From contig JALHUQ010000026.1 in assembly GCA_022866645.1 (NCBI GenBank), forward strand, positions 1 through 13,937: a stretch of 13,937 nt of DNA. Direction: 5' to 3'. How positions within the stretch are numbered: position 1 is the first letter of the stretch; the number at the start of each line of letters is the position of its first letter. The notes under the pieces were generated by a model. The model searched no databases and had not been told where the DNA came from. It saw nothing but the letters and a program-made list of their open reading frames with translations. The stretch comes from Woeseiaceae bacterium. GTDB taxonomy: Bacteria > Pseudomonadota > Gammaproteobacteria > Steroidobacterales > Woeseiaceae. A program made the position numbers and the translations under genes. Positions 6,682 to 13,179 of this stretch are shown in pieces.

Positions 6682-7632
6682 TTGGATTTACCGTTTTACA
6701 GAGAGTATGAGCTGCCCTGGACGACTGGCAAAAGCCAGGATCAGAAGTTCCAGCGCTTGCTCGGTATCGTATTCCTGGTATGTCTGGTCCTCAGTATCGT
6801 GTGGCCATTTATTCCTGTCGCTGAGCGGGACCCGTTTGATGTTGACGAGATTCCGCCGCGAATCGCCCAGCTGTTGCTTGAAGAAAAGCCGTTACCGCCG
6901 CCACCACCACCGGTTGTGGAGGAGGAGCCCGAGCCCGAGCTGGACAAGCCGGAGCCGGAGAAGGTTGTTGAGAAAGAGCCAGAGCCTGAGCCTGAGCCGG
7001 AACCCGAGCCGGAGCCGGACCGGGAAGAAATAGCGCGTGAACAGGCACAAGCCGCACTGATGCCGTTCGCCGAGGATCTCGCGGACCTGGTCGACAACAA
7101 GCTGCTTGAACAGGTTGCGGATGATCGTGACCTGACTGCCGCGGTGGGTGAAGCGGAACGCAACGAACGTTCCATGATCACATCCAAAGTTGGCACTGCA
7201 TCCGGCGGAATCAATACCGCAGCCATGAGCCGAAACACGGGCGGATCAGGTATCGCGGGTCGCGATACGACGCGTGTCGTGAGTCCTGTCGCGGGTATCG
7301 GTCCGGCCGGCGGTGCAAGTCGTTCCGGATCCAGTGGCAAAGCGTCTCGTTCGCGAGAGGAGATTGAGCTGGTATTTGACAAGAACAAGGGTGCGATATT
7401 CGCGCTGTACAATCGTGCATTGCGCGCGGATCCTTCGCTCGAAGGCAAGTTGGTTCTGCGGCTTACTATCGACCCTAATGGTACGGTTTCATTTTGCGAG
7501 GTCGTATCGAGCGAATTAAACGATGAAGATCTTGAGCGCAAGCTGGTAGCGCGAATCAAACTCTTCCGCTTCGAGGCGAGAGACGTAGAAGCCATAACGA
7601 CCACCAAACCGATCGACTTCTTCCCGGCTTAA
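6682..7632 (+). CDS. TonB-like protein with AgmX/PglI C-terminal domain
   Basis: This 316-residue protein has the layout of a TonB-like energy transducer: a cytoplasmic N-terminus (1-25), a transmembrane helix (about 26-45), a Pro/Glu-rich spacer (about 69-116, with seven consecutive Glu-Pro pairs at 99-112), a Ser/Gly/Arg-rich linker (about 160-225) and a C-terminal domain from about 226. That domain carries NKGAIFALYNRALRADPSLE, GKLVLRLTIDPNGTV and LFRFEA, the pattern of the AgmX/PglI C-terminal domain known from Myxococcus gliding proteins. The usual Cys at the first signature (CY) is Leu, and the later Cys is Lys. The start is TTG, preceded by AGGAG at 6669-6673. It is the last gene of the motor operon and probably carries force from the ExbB/ExbD motor through the periplasm. 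The N-terminal zinc-finger and GYF-type regions described for Myxococcus AgmX are absent. Confidence 0.92.
   Translation: MDLPFYREYELPWTTGKSQDQKFQRLLGIVFLVCLVLSIVWPFIPVAERDPFDVDEIPPRIAQLLLEEKPLPPPPPPVVEEEPEPELDKPEPEKVVEKEPEPEPEPEPEPEPDREEIAREQAQAALMPFAEDLADLVDNKLLEQVADDRDLTAAVGEAERNERSMITSKVGTASGGINTAAMSRNTGGSGIAGRDTTRVVSPVAGIGPAGGASRSGSSGKASRSREEIELVFDKNKGAIFALYNRALRADPSLEGKLVLRLTIDPNGTVSFCEVVSSELNDEDLERKLVARIKLFRFEARDVEAITTTKPIDFFPA
6976..7017 (+). repeat. Hexanucleotide repeat encoding Glu-Pro pairs
   Basis: Seven consecutive hexamers of the form GAGCCN (one is GAACCC) encode seven Glu-Pro pairs in the periplasm-spanning spacer of the TonB-like protein. Such coding microsatellites can change copy number in frame and so alter spacer length. 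The third-position variation suggests this one is not actively slipping. Confidence 0.8.
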
Positions 7633-7843
7633 GAATTACGCGCAGGAGTCGTGCCGACGGACCCATTCCATCGGATAGCATACAGCCGCCTCGTCACTCA
7701 GACCGTGCGGATAACCCTGCAGTTTTATCAACAACCTTCATCATGTCCCGGAACCTCTCGACGCCAGCGACAGACTTTTTAACTTGCAATTTGAAAGTAA
7801 TATCATAACAATCCGGGCATCACATGAACTGGTTACGAATCTC
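7633..7843. other. Intergenic region between motor operon and HxlR gene
   Basis: This region of about 210 bases separates the motor operon from the HxlR regulator, with no convincing gene in it. An imperfect stem (7654-7660 against 7668-7674, one mismatch, 7-base loop) follows the operon, but no T-run follows the stem. The AT-rich stretch at about 7776-7810, with TAATAT and TATCAT, is the most likely place for a promoter of the regulator, but no good paired -35/-10 elements are visible. Confidence 0.35.
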
Positions 7844-8242
7844 ATGAGCACGTTATCCCGACGCGAAAAATCGAAATGCCCGATTAGCTATAGCCTTGAT
7901 TTATTTGGAGATAAATGGACATTGTTGGTGCTGCGGGATGTGATTCTGCACGGCAAAACCCGGTTTGCCGAGTTTCAGAGTTCGGATGAAAAAATCGCAT
8001 CAAACATCCTGTCCGATCGACTGCGACGGCTAGGGGAGCAGGGTTTTATCGCTATCGAAAAGGACCCTTCTGACGCCCGCCAGAAGATCTATTCCGTCAC
8101 AAAGAAAGGCCTGAGCCTCACGCCGGTGTTATTGGAGATCGCTGCCTGGGGCGCCTCTCATGACGGGCAAACCGGCGAGCTACCTCATACAGTGGAGCGA
8201 TCGGACAGCGTATGTTCGAGTATAACGAACGCCCTCAGATAG
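7844..8242 (+). CDS. HxlR-family winged-helix transcriptional regulator
   Basis: This 132-residue DNA-binding protein matches the HxlR/YodB family. It has an N-terminal Cys-Pro (Cys12), then LFGDKWTLLVLRDVILHGKTRF, the family's hallmark Gly/Asp-Lys-Trp-Thr region, followed by a winged helix with ILSDRLRRLGEQGFI and a wing ending YSVTKKGLSLTPVL. The ATG at 7844 is preferred; the same frame is open to a TTG at 7784 but those 20 residues are not family-like. Members of this family usually repress a divergent or adjacent gene, and some (YodB, HypR) sense electrophiles or oxidants through the N-terminal Cys, which is present here. The nearest candidate target is the dehydrogenase 38 bases downstream on the same strand, or the regulator's own promoter. 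The ligand is unknown. Confidence 0.9.
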   Translation: MSTLSRREKSKCPISYSLDLFGDKWTLLVLRDVILHGKTRFAEFQSSDEKIASNILSDRLRRLGEQGFIAIEKDPSDARQKIYSVTKKGLSLTPVLLEIAAWGASHDGQTGELPHTVERSDSVCSSITNALR

Positions 8243-8280
8243 CATTGTTGTCGGCTGCAACGAGCGGGTAAACTGCCGCG

Positions 8281-9384
8281 ATGCGAAAAAATACTGTGTT
8301 AGTACTGATGGTGGTAGCGTCGTTCGGCGTTACCGGTGCGCTCCGTGCCGAGATATCTATCGATCAGCTGGTCGAGCAGGCGCAGATTACTGAAGGCCAA
8401 GTCGCGGTTCGCGATCTGCCGCGCTGGAAGGGCGCTCGCAAGATTCTCGTACGTGATATCGGCATGGATCTGAGCGACTTGACGGCTAATCTGGAAGACG
8501 TCAACGTCATCGTCGTCCAGTCCGTGGCGGAAGCGATGCAGCATGTGAGCGACGTCGACGCAATTATTGGCTTTTGTGACGCCGAGCTTATCGATGCTGC
8601 TTCGCGCCTTATCTGGTTGCAGATCTATTGGGCAGGTGCCGAAAATTGTTTATCGGTAGAACGAGTTGGTAACGGCGATGTCGTGATGACCAATATGCAG
8701 AAGATATCATCACCGGTAATAGCCGAACACGCAATCGCGATGATGATGTCGCTGGCTCGACATCTGCCTCAATTTGTTCACAGGATGGAAGCCGGCGCCT
8801 GGGATGACCGGGACGAGATGACAAATGGCATGATGCCCATTGCGGGTAAGAAACTGCTGGTCGTTGGTCTCGGCGGTATCGGAACTGAAGTTGCTCGGCT
8901 GGGTGCCGCTTTGGGGATGCACGTTTCCGGTACGCGCAATAGCTCGCGAAGTGGACCAGACTATATCGAGTACGTAGGCCTGTCGGACGAATTGTTTTCG
9001 CTTGCTGCAGGGGCCGATGTTGTCGTCAATGCTTTGCCTCTGACCGAAGACACGAAGAACCTGTTCGACAGCGAATTTTTTGCGGCTGTCAAACCAGGTG
9101 CGATATTTGTGAACGTAGGACGCGGCTCGACGGTGGTTACCGACGACCTGATTGCCGCCCTGGAATCAGGTCGCGTATCGGCAGCGGGTCTGGATGTAAC
9201 GGAGCCGGAGCCCTTGCCTGCCGACAATCCATTGTGGCGGCGAGATGACGTCATCATTACGCCGCATGTCGCGAGTATCGGTGGCGATCGCGAACGTCGC
9301 AGGGTACTGCTGCTCGAAAACATACGGCGGTATGTCGCGGGCGACCACCTGCTGAACGTTGTTGATCCGGCAAAAGGCTATTAA
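8281..9384 (+). CDS. D-2-hydroxyacid dehydrogenase with predicted signal peptide
   Basis: This 367-residue protein belongs to the D-isomer-specific 2-hydroxyacid dehydrogenases, which interconvert 2-oxoacids and D-2-hydroxyacids with NAD(P)H. The Rossmann motif GLGGIG is at residues 196-201. The catalytic trio is visible: Arg281 in VGRGS, Glu310 in DVTEPEPLP and His329 in ITPHVASIGG. After the second Rossmann strand the sequence is GTRNSSRS, with Arg and Ser rather than an acidic residue, which suggests NADPH preference as in GhrA/GhrB-like enzymes. Unusually, residues 1-23 look like a Sec signal peptide (MRK, hydrophobic core, then ALRA before Glu24), with no twin-arginine motif. The Shine-Dalgarno is weak. 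The histidine phosphatase gene follows after 7 bases. The substrate cannot be read from the sequence. Confidence 0.93.
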   Translation: MRKNTVLVLMVVASFGVTGALRAEISIDQLVEQAQITEGQVAVRDLPRWKGARKILVRDIGMDLSDLTANLEDVNVIVVQSVAEAMQHVSDVDAIIGFCDAELIDAASRLIWLQIYWAGAENCLSVERVGNGDVVMTNMQKISSPVIAEHAIAMMMSLARHLPQFVHRMEAGAWDDRDEMTNGMMPIAGKKLLVVGLGGIGTEVARLGAALGMHVSGTRNSSRSGPDYIEYVGLSDELFSLAAGADVVVNALPLTEDTKNLFDSEFFAAVKPGAIFVNVGRGSTVVTDDLIAALESGRVSAAGLDVTEPEPLPADNPLWRRDDVIITPHVASIGGDRERRRVLLLENIRRYVAGDHLLNVVDPAKGY

Positions 9385-9391
9385 GCGGCAG

Positions 9392-10144
9392 ATGTTCATA
9401 GCGACAGAGGGCCACAGGACGACATTGGACGGTGCCAGCCGTCGCCGCATTTATTTATTCCGTCACGGCTCTGTCGATTATTTCGACTCCGACGGCAATG
9501 TCGTTGCCGATACTGACGCTGTGGCACTGAATGATACCGGGCGTTCCCAGGCAGTCGCAATGCGTGAATTGTTTGCAGACGTGCCTGTCGATAAAGCGCT
9601 CTGTTCGGGATTATTGCGAACAAGACAGACGGGCGAGACGGTGTTGGCGCCTCGAGAGATCGCCCTGGAAGTGCACACGGGTTTCGTCGAAATACAGCAG
9701 TTAAAAGGCGAGGCCACTGGCGCCTATGACGTGGTTGCCGATGTCGCCTTTACGCACTTTCGAGCAACAGATCAGGAAGCACGGTTTCTTGGCGGCGAAC
9801 GTTACAGTGATTTCTACTCACGCATCCAGACCGCACTATTGGATGTGCTGGCCGATGATTCATGGCATAGCCTTGCTGTTTTCGCACATGGGGCTACCAA
9901 TGCGGCGGTGCTTGGCTGGGTGACAGGCCTCGGTTGCTCCGCATTCGGCATACTGGATCAGGCGACCTGCTGCCTGAACGTCATTGATATCGACATTGAC
10001 GACAACGGACGGGTGCTGCGAAAAACAGTCCGGGCGATGAATATCACAGCTGACGATCCGGCGAAGAGTAAGCGGCATTTCGGCGACATGGAAACTCTGG
10101 CGCATCGAATGCTGAATCAAAACGACGCCGCAAAGCCTGTTTGA
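9392..10144 (+). CDS. Histidine phosphatase (phosphoglycerate mutase-like) family protein
   Basis: This 250-residue protein belongs to the histidine phosphatase superfamily. The nucleophile motif appears as YLFRHGSVDYF, with His25 the residue expected to be phosphorylated. A phosphate-binding Arg lies in CSGLLRTRQTGE, an acidic residue in VEIQQLKGEATG could be the proton donor, and the second catalytic His is His166 in VFAHGATNAAVL. Together these indicate an active phosphatase or mutase; the substrate is not evident. The ATG at 9392 is preferred over a TTG at 9359, which lies inside the upstream gene. It begins 7 bases after the dehydrogenase stop and its own stop directly abuts the next ATG, so it sits within a transcription unit. 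Similar proteins include CobC-type and broad-specificity phosphatases. Confidence 0.9.
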   Translation: MFIATEGHRTTLDGASRRRIYLFRHGSVDYFDSDGNVVADTDAVALNDTGRSQAVAMRELFADVPVDKALCSGLLRTRQTGETVLAPREIALEVHTGFVEIQQLKGEATGAYDVVADVAFTHFRATDQEARFLGGERYSDFYSRIQTALLDVLADDSWHSLAVFAHGATNAAVLGWVTGLGCSAFGILDQATCCLNVIDIDIDDNGRVLRKTVRAMNITADDPAKSKRHFGDMETLAHRMLNQNDAAKPV

Positions 10145-10666
10145 ATGGAACGATCTGAAGGTTTCCCTCCGATTGCAAGGAAGGACGCGCGCGTTCTTGT
10201 GCTCGGCAGTTTGCCCGGGCGAAAATCCCTCGCGGAACAGGAGTACTACGCACATCCGCAAAATGCCTTCTGGCCGATCATGCAGAAAATCTTTGGAGTG
10301 TCAGGCAGTTACGATGAACGCTGCGAGCGCCTGATGCAGCATGAACTGGCGCTTTGGGATGTATTGCTGGCGTCCGTTCGGCCCGGCAGTCTGGATGCTG
10401 ATATTCAGCAGGAAACCGCGTCCGTTAACGACTTTGAGACCTTTTTTTACGAGCATCCGCGTATTCGGGGAATTGCGTTCAATGGCCGGAAAGCGGAGCA
10501 GCTGTTCCGCCGTACGGTGCGCATTGAACATTACGGTCATCTTCGTATGATCGGATTACCGTCTACCAGCCCGGCGTACGCGGCGATGCCGTTTGCGGGT
10601 AAGCTTGACCTTTGGAAGATCGGGGTTCGCTGGCTTCGGCACGATACACACAGGAGAAGAACATGA
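10145..10666 (+). CDS. DNA-deoxyinosine glycosylase (UDG family 6-like)
   Basis: This 173-residue protein matches the hypoxanthine-DNA glycosylase branch of the uracil-DNA glycosylase superfamily, which removes deaminated adenine (hypoxanthine) from DNA for base excision repair. The phosphate/base-binding motif GSLPG is at residues 21-25. YYAHPQNAFWPIM follows, with Asn40 at the position of the active-site Asn of this family. The later motif LPSTSPAYA near residue 138 corresponds to the superfamily's second signature loop. The segment ALWDVLLASVRPGSLDADI is also typical. The ATG immediately follows the upstream stop with no spacer and little Shine-Dalgarno signal, so translation is probably coupled. 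Its stop overlaps the next start as ATGA. Family assignment is firm; substrate range (hypoxanthine versus other lesions) is taken from the family. Confidence 0.9.
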   Translation: MERSEGFPPIARKDARVLVLGSLPGRKSLAEQEYYAHPQNAFWPIMQKIFGVSGSYDERCERLMQHELALWDVLLASVRPGSLDADIQQETASVNDFETFFYEHPRIRGIAFNGRKAEQLFRRTVRIEHYGHLRMIGLPSTSPAYAAMPFAGKLDLWKIGVRWLRHDTHRRRT

Positions 10667-11037
10667 TCGGATACGTCACAGTCGGAACCAACAATATTGA
10701 TCGGGCCGCGATATTTTACGATGCGCTGTTTGCGACGCTGGGCGCAGCACGTGCTTTTGACACTGACGGATTTATCGCCTGGTCGACCGGACCATCAGCA
10801 CCTGCCTTTTCGGTGACCAAGCCTTTCGACGGCCAGGCCGCGACGGTGGGCAATGGCGTTATGATTGCGATCGCGCTGAGCTCAACGGACAAGGTTGACG
10901 CCTTTTACGCGAAGGCGCTTGAGTTGGGCGGCAGCGACGAAGGCGCGCCAGGTATGCGCCTGGATAATTTTTACGCAGGGTATTTCCGCGACCTGGATGG
11001 CAACAAGCTGAATGCCTTTTGTTTCATCCGCGACTAG
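10663..11037 (+). CDS. VOC (glyoxalase/bleomycin resistance-like) family protein
   Basis: This 124-residue protein has one vicinal-oxygen-chelate fold, with paired beta-alpha-beta units. The first begins MIGYVTVGTNNIDRAAIFYDALF and the second ends FYAGYFRDLDGNKLNAFCF, the usual signature of small VOC proteins. Such proteins usually act as dimers that bind a metal and a small substrate, and range from dioxygenases to resistance proteins. Candidate metal ligands are less clear here than in glyoxalase I, so the reaction cannot be assigned. The start is set by AGGAGA at 10652-10657 and by the ATGA overlap with the glycosylase gene; an upstream in-frame start at 10612 lacks family similarity. The signal peptidase gene follows after 7 bases. 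Confidence 0.9.
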   Translation: MIGYVTVGTNNIDRAAIFYDALFATLGAARAFDTDGFIAWSTGPSAPAFSVTKPFDGQAATVGNGVMIAIALSSTDKVDAFYAKALELGGSDEGAPGMRLDNFYAGYFRDLDGNKLNAFCFIRD

Positions 11038-11044
11038 AGCACAA

Positions 11045-11698
11045 ATGGCAGAAATTACGGTCTATGTCGAACTGGCAAGAAGGAACGCAAGGGTGATGAT
11101 AGAAAATGTCCGTCTGCAAAAAATACTCCATGAGGTCCTGGTCCTCGGAATCCTGGTGGTCGGTATTTTGGCAGCCCGATCAACGCTGGCAGACCACTAC
11201 TATGTGCCGTCCGGTTCAATGGAATACACATTACTCGCGGGTGACCGCGTATTCGTCGATAAGAGAGCCTTCGGTTTACGGTTTCCTTTCACCCACTTCG
11301 AACTCATGGCCGGAGACGCGGTGCAGAGAGGCGATATCGTCATCTTTAACTCGCCACGTGACGGCGTGCGTCTGATCAAGAGAATCGTCGCTATTGGTGG
11401 CGATGAGGTTGTCATTCAGGATGGGCATCTGGCCATCAACGGCGTGTGGCTGACATCGCCTCTGGATAGCGAAGTTGAATTCATCGGCGATAAGCGTGTG
11501 CAATTGAACCTTGCCGATGGCGGCGGGCCAACCTACTCTCAGAGCCTCGCAGATGGCATGGTGCTCGCCATAGGCGATCATCGGGGCAATTCAGCGGATG
11601 GCCGGATTTTCGGTCCCATTTCAGAACATGAAATCTACGGGCGCGCCGTGGCCGTTTACTATCGCCGTGGCCATGGATTCGACTGGCTCAGGCTGTAA
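11045..11698 (+). CDS. lepB: Type I signal peptidase (leader peptidase)
   Basis: This 217-residue membrane-anchored serine protease cuts signal peptides from exported proteins. One transmembrane helix lies at about residues 31-49, followed by the periplasmic catalytic domain. The nucleophile is Ser58 in VPSGSMEYTL and the general base is Lys112 in RLIKRIVAIGGD. Other family boxes are GDRVFVDK, RGDIVIF and a diverged late box GDHRGNSADGRIFG, where the usual Asn after Asp is His and the usual Ser before Arg is Gly. The protein is shorter than E. coli LepB, which has two membrane helices, so this may be a second, specialised signal peptidase. There is no lepA beside it. The start is uncertain: ATG at 11045 is chosen, while ATG at 11096 (beginning MIENVRLQK, with AAGGA at 11080-11084) is equally plausible. 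It converges on the PII gene with a 17-base gap. Confidence 0.92.
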   Translation: MAEITVYVELARRNARVMIENVRLQKILHEVLVLGILVVGILAARSTLADHYYVPSGSMEYTLLAGDRVFVDKRAFGLRFPFTHFELMAGDAVQRGDIVIFNSPRDGVRLIKRIVAIGGDEVVIQDGHLAINGVWLTSPLDSEVEFIGDKRVQLNLADGGGPTYSQSLADGMVLAIGDHRGNSADGRIFGPISEHEIYGRAVAVYYRRGHGFDWLRL

Positions 11699-11715
11699 AG
11701 CACGAGCACCGTCGT

Positions 11716-12054
11716 CTAAAGAGCGCTATCTCCGGTTTCGCCGGTACGAATACGCCAAACCTGATCGATCGTCGTCACAAATATTTTTCCATCGCCGACT
11801 TTGCCGGTCTTTGCTGCGCCAACGATGGCTTCCACCACGCGCTCGACAGCATCATCCGAAACCGCGACTTCAATCTTCGCTTTTGGAAGAAAATCAACAA
11901 CATACTCGGCCCCACGGTAGAGCTCGGTATGGCCGCGCTGGCGGCCGAATCCCTTGACTTCGCTGACTGTCATGCCTTGAACGCCGACCTCACTCAGGGC
12001 ATTGCGGACGTCGTCCAGTCGGAACGGCTTAACGATGGCGGTGACTAACTTCAT
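11716..12054 (-). CDS. glnK: PII nitrogen regulatory protein (GlnK/GlnB family)
   Basis: This 112-residue PII signalling protein is full length for the family. The start MKLVTAIVKPFRLDDVRNAL, the T-loop GFGRQRGHTELYRGAEYVVDF with the uridylylated Tyr51, the nucleotide-binding segment TGKVGDGKIFV and the ending RIRTGETGDSAL are all classical. As a trimer, PII binds ATP, ADP and 2-oxoglutarate and reports nitrogen status to targets such as GlnE, NtrB or AmtB. The Met-Lys-Leu start and wording resemble GlnK of pseudomonads more than E. coli GlnB, but no amtB lies beside it, so the GlnK name is tentative. On its own strand GGAG precedes the ATG by 9 bases (plus-strand 12064-12067). It is divergently arranged with the desaturase gene. 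Confidence 0.95.
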   Translation of the reverse strand: MKLVTAIVKPFRLDDVRNALSEVGVQGMTVSEVKGFGRQRGHTELYRGAEYVVDFLPKAKIEVAVSDDAVERVVEAIVGAAKTGKVGDGKIFVTTIDQVWRIRTGETGDSAL

Positions 12055-12150
12055 CTATTGATACTCCGGGTCTTTCAAACAGGTTGCCGTATGCTAGCAA
12101 TAGGCTTGCTCTATGTGTACAACTAAGCAGCACAAACGGGTGGACTTATC
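12055..12150. promoter_or_regulatory. Divergent intergenic region between PII and desaturase genes
   Basis: These 96 bases must carry the start signals for both divergent genes. They hold the ribosome binding sites of both (12064-12067 for PII, GGGTGGA at 12138-12144 for the desaturase) and a small perfect inverted repeat, AGCAA at 12096-12100 with TTGCT at 12106-12110. No convincing sigma-70 or sigma-54 promoter was found by eye, so this is a location call only. Confidence 0.35.
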
Positions 12151-13179
12151 ATGAGCAAAAGCACCGGTCTTCTCAAAGAATCGGCGGGTTGGCTGTACTA
12201 CGGCGTGGCCGTGACGTATGCCTTCGGTGGCTACGGACTCGGCCTCGCCGGGTTGTTCGTGGTGTCGCTACCGATCAACATTATCGCAACGCTGTTGCTC
12301 GCACACGCAATGATCATATCAGCCTACCTTATTCACGAGTGCGGCCATAACCTGGTATTCAGTCGTCATCGAGATAATGCAACGCTCGGCCGTGTGATGA
12401 GTTGGCTGTGTGGCGCCGCCTACGGTACCTATGAGGACATGCGCTATAAGCATTTCAGACACCATGTTGATAACGATGATGTCGTCTGGTTCGCGTACGA
12501 CGAATTTTTCCAGCGCCGTCCATTGTTCACGACGATGATTCGCGGTCTCGAGTGGCTTTACATACCGGCGCATGATCTGCTGATGCACGGAGTGATGGTT
12601 GTTACCTCGTTCGTTATTCCGCAGCGCCGCGATCAACGAGTGAGAAACGTGGTTGTCATCCTGATTCGAGGCGGGCTGTTCCTTGCGCTAGCGATATTTT
12701 TCCCGAAGGCCGCGTTGCTGTACGTGGTTGCCTATCTCATTATGATGCATGTGCTGCGTTTTATGGACAGCGTACAGCACGATTACCCCTACAGTACGAC
12801 GCTATTCGAGACATCTCGTGCGCCGCACAAGGGCGATGCCGTCTGGGAGCAGGAGCATACATTCAGCAATCCCTTGTCGCTGCGATTTTCAAAGCTGAAT
12901 TGGTTAACGCTGAATTTCGGATATCACAACGCGCATCATGCAAATATGAATTTGCCGTTTTATCGTCTTCCCGCTTTGCATGCCGAGTTGTCGGGTAACG
13001 ATCCTGATTTTATTATTCCGTTAGGGTCGCAACTCAGGCTCTATCACAACAACAGGGTGTCCAGAATTTACAACCCGCAACCTGAAAATTATCCTAAAGG
13101 CCGGGATTATCTGCGCGTCGCACAATCGGGTGCCGGACCTATCGGCGGCAATGCAGCGTCGTTCCTGACCTCATTCTAG
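12151..13179 (+). CDS. Membrane fatty acid desaturase
   Basis: This 342-residue membrane di-iron enzyme belongs to the fatty acid desaturase superfamily. The three His boxes are HECGHN at residues 62-67, HFRHH at 101-105 and HNAHH at 259-263, which together hold the di-iron centre. Hydrophobic spans flank them at about 14-60, 145-160 and 175-205, as expected for a protein with cytoplasmic His boxes. Such enzymes insert double bonds or hydroxyl groups into lipid acyl chains or related lipids; regiospecificity cannot be read. The ATG is preceded by GGGTGGA at 12138-12144. The C-terminal tail after about residue 285 is hydrophilic. The gene diverges from the PII gene, and a LuxR-type regulator follows immediately downstream and might control it, but only proximity suggests this. 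Confidence 0.93.
   Translation: MSKSTGLLKESAGWLYYGVAVTYAFGGYGLGLAGLFVVSLPINIIATLLLAHAMIISAYLIHECGHNLVFSRHRDNATLGRVMSWLCGAAYGTYEDMRYKHFRHHVDNDDVVWFAYDEFFQRRPLFTTMIRGLEWLYIPAHDLLMHGVMVVTSFVIPQRRDQRVRNVVVILIRGGLFLALAIFFPKAALLYVVAYLIMMHVLRFMDSVQHDYPYSTTLFETSRAPHKGDAVWEQEHTFSNPLSLRFSKLNWLTLNFGYHNAHHANMNLPFYRLPALHAELSGNDPDFIIPLGSQLRLYHNNRVSRIYNPQPENYPKGRDYLRVAQSGAGPIGGNAASFLTSF

Noticed and set aside
6741..7607. A 288-codon minus-strand open frame rich in Ser-Gly repeats
   Set aside because: It is the antisense of the TonB-like gene. The Ser-Gly run is simply the complement of the Glu-Pro hexamers, and the plus-strand frame has a ribosome binding site, a membrane helix and a recognisable domain.
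7654..7674. Possible terminator hairpin after the motor operon
   Set aside because: The stem is 7 base pairs with a mismatch and no T-run follows, so it does not meet the usual intrinsic terminator pattern.
7784..7843. TTG start for the HxlR regulator
   Set aside because: The extra 20 residues do not resemble the family N-terminus, and the AT-rich sequence there looks more like promoter DNA.
10612..10662. Earlier in-frame start for the VOC protein
   Set aside because: The ATG at 10663 has AGGAGA at a good distance and begins the conserved fold; the extension overlaps the glycosylase gene.
12096..12110. Short inverted repeat AGCAA/TTGCT as an operator
   Set aside because: Five-base arms are too short to be significant by eye. 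It is mentioned only as content of the divergent region.
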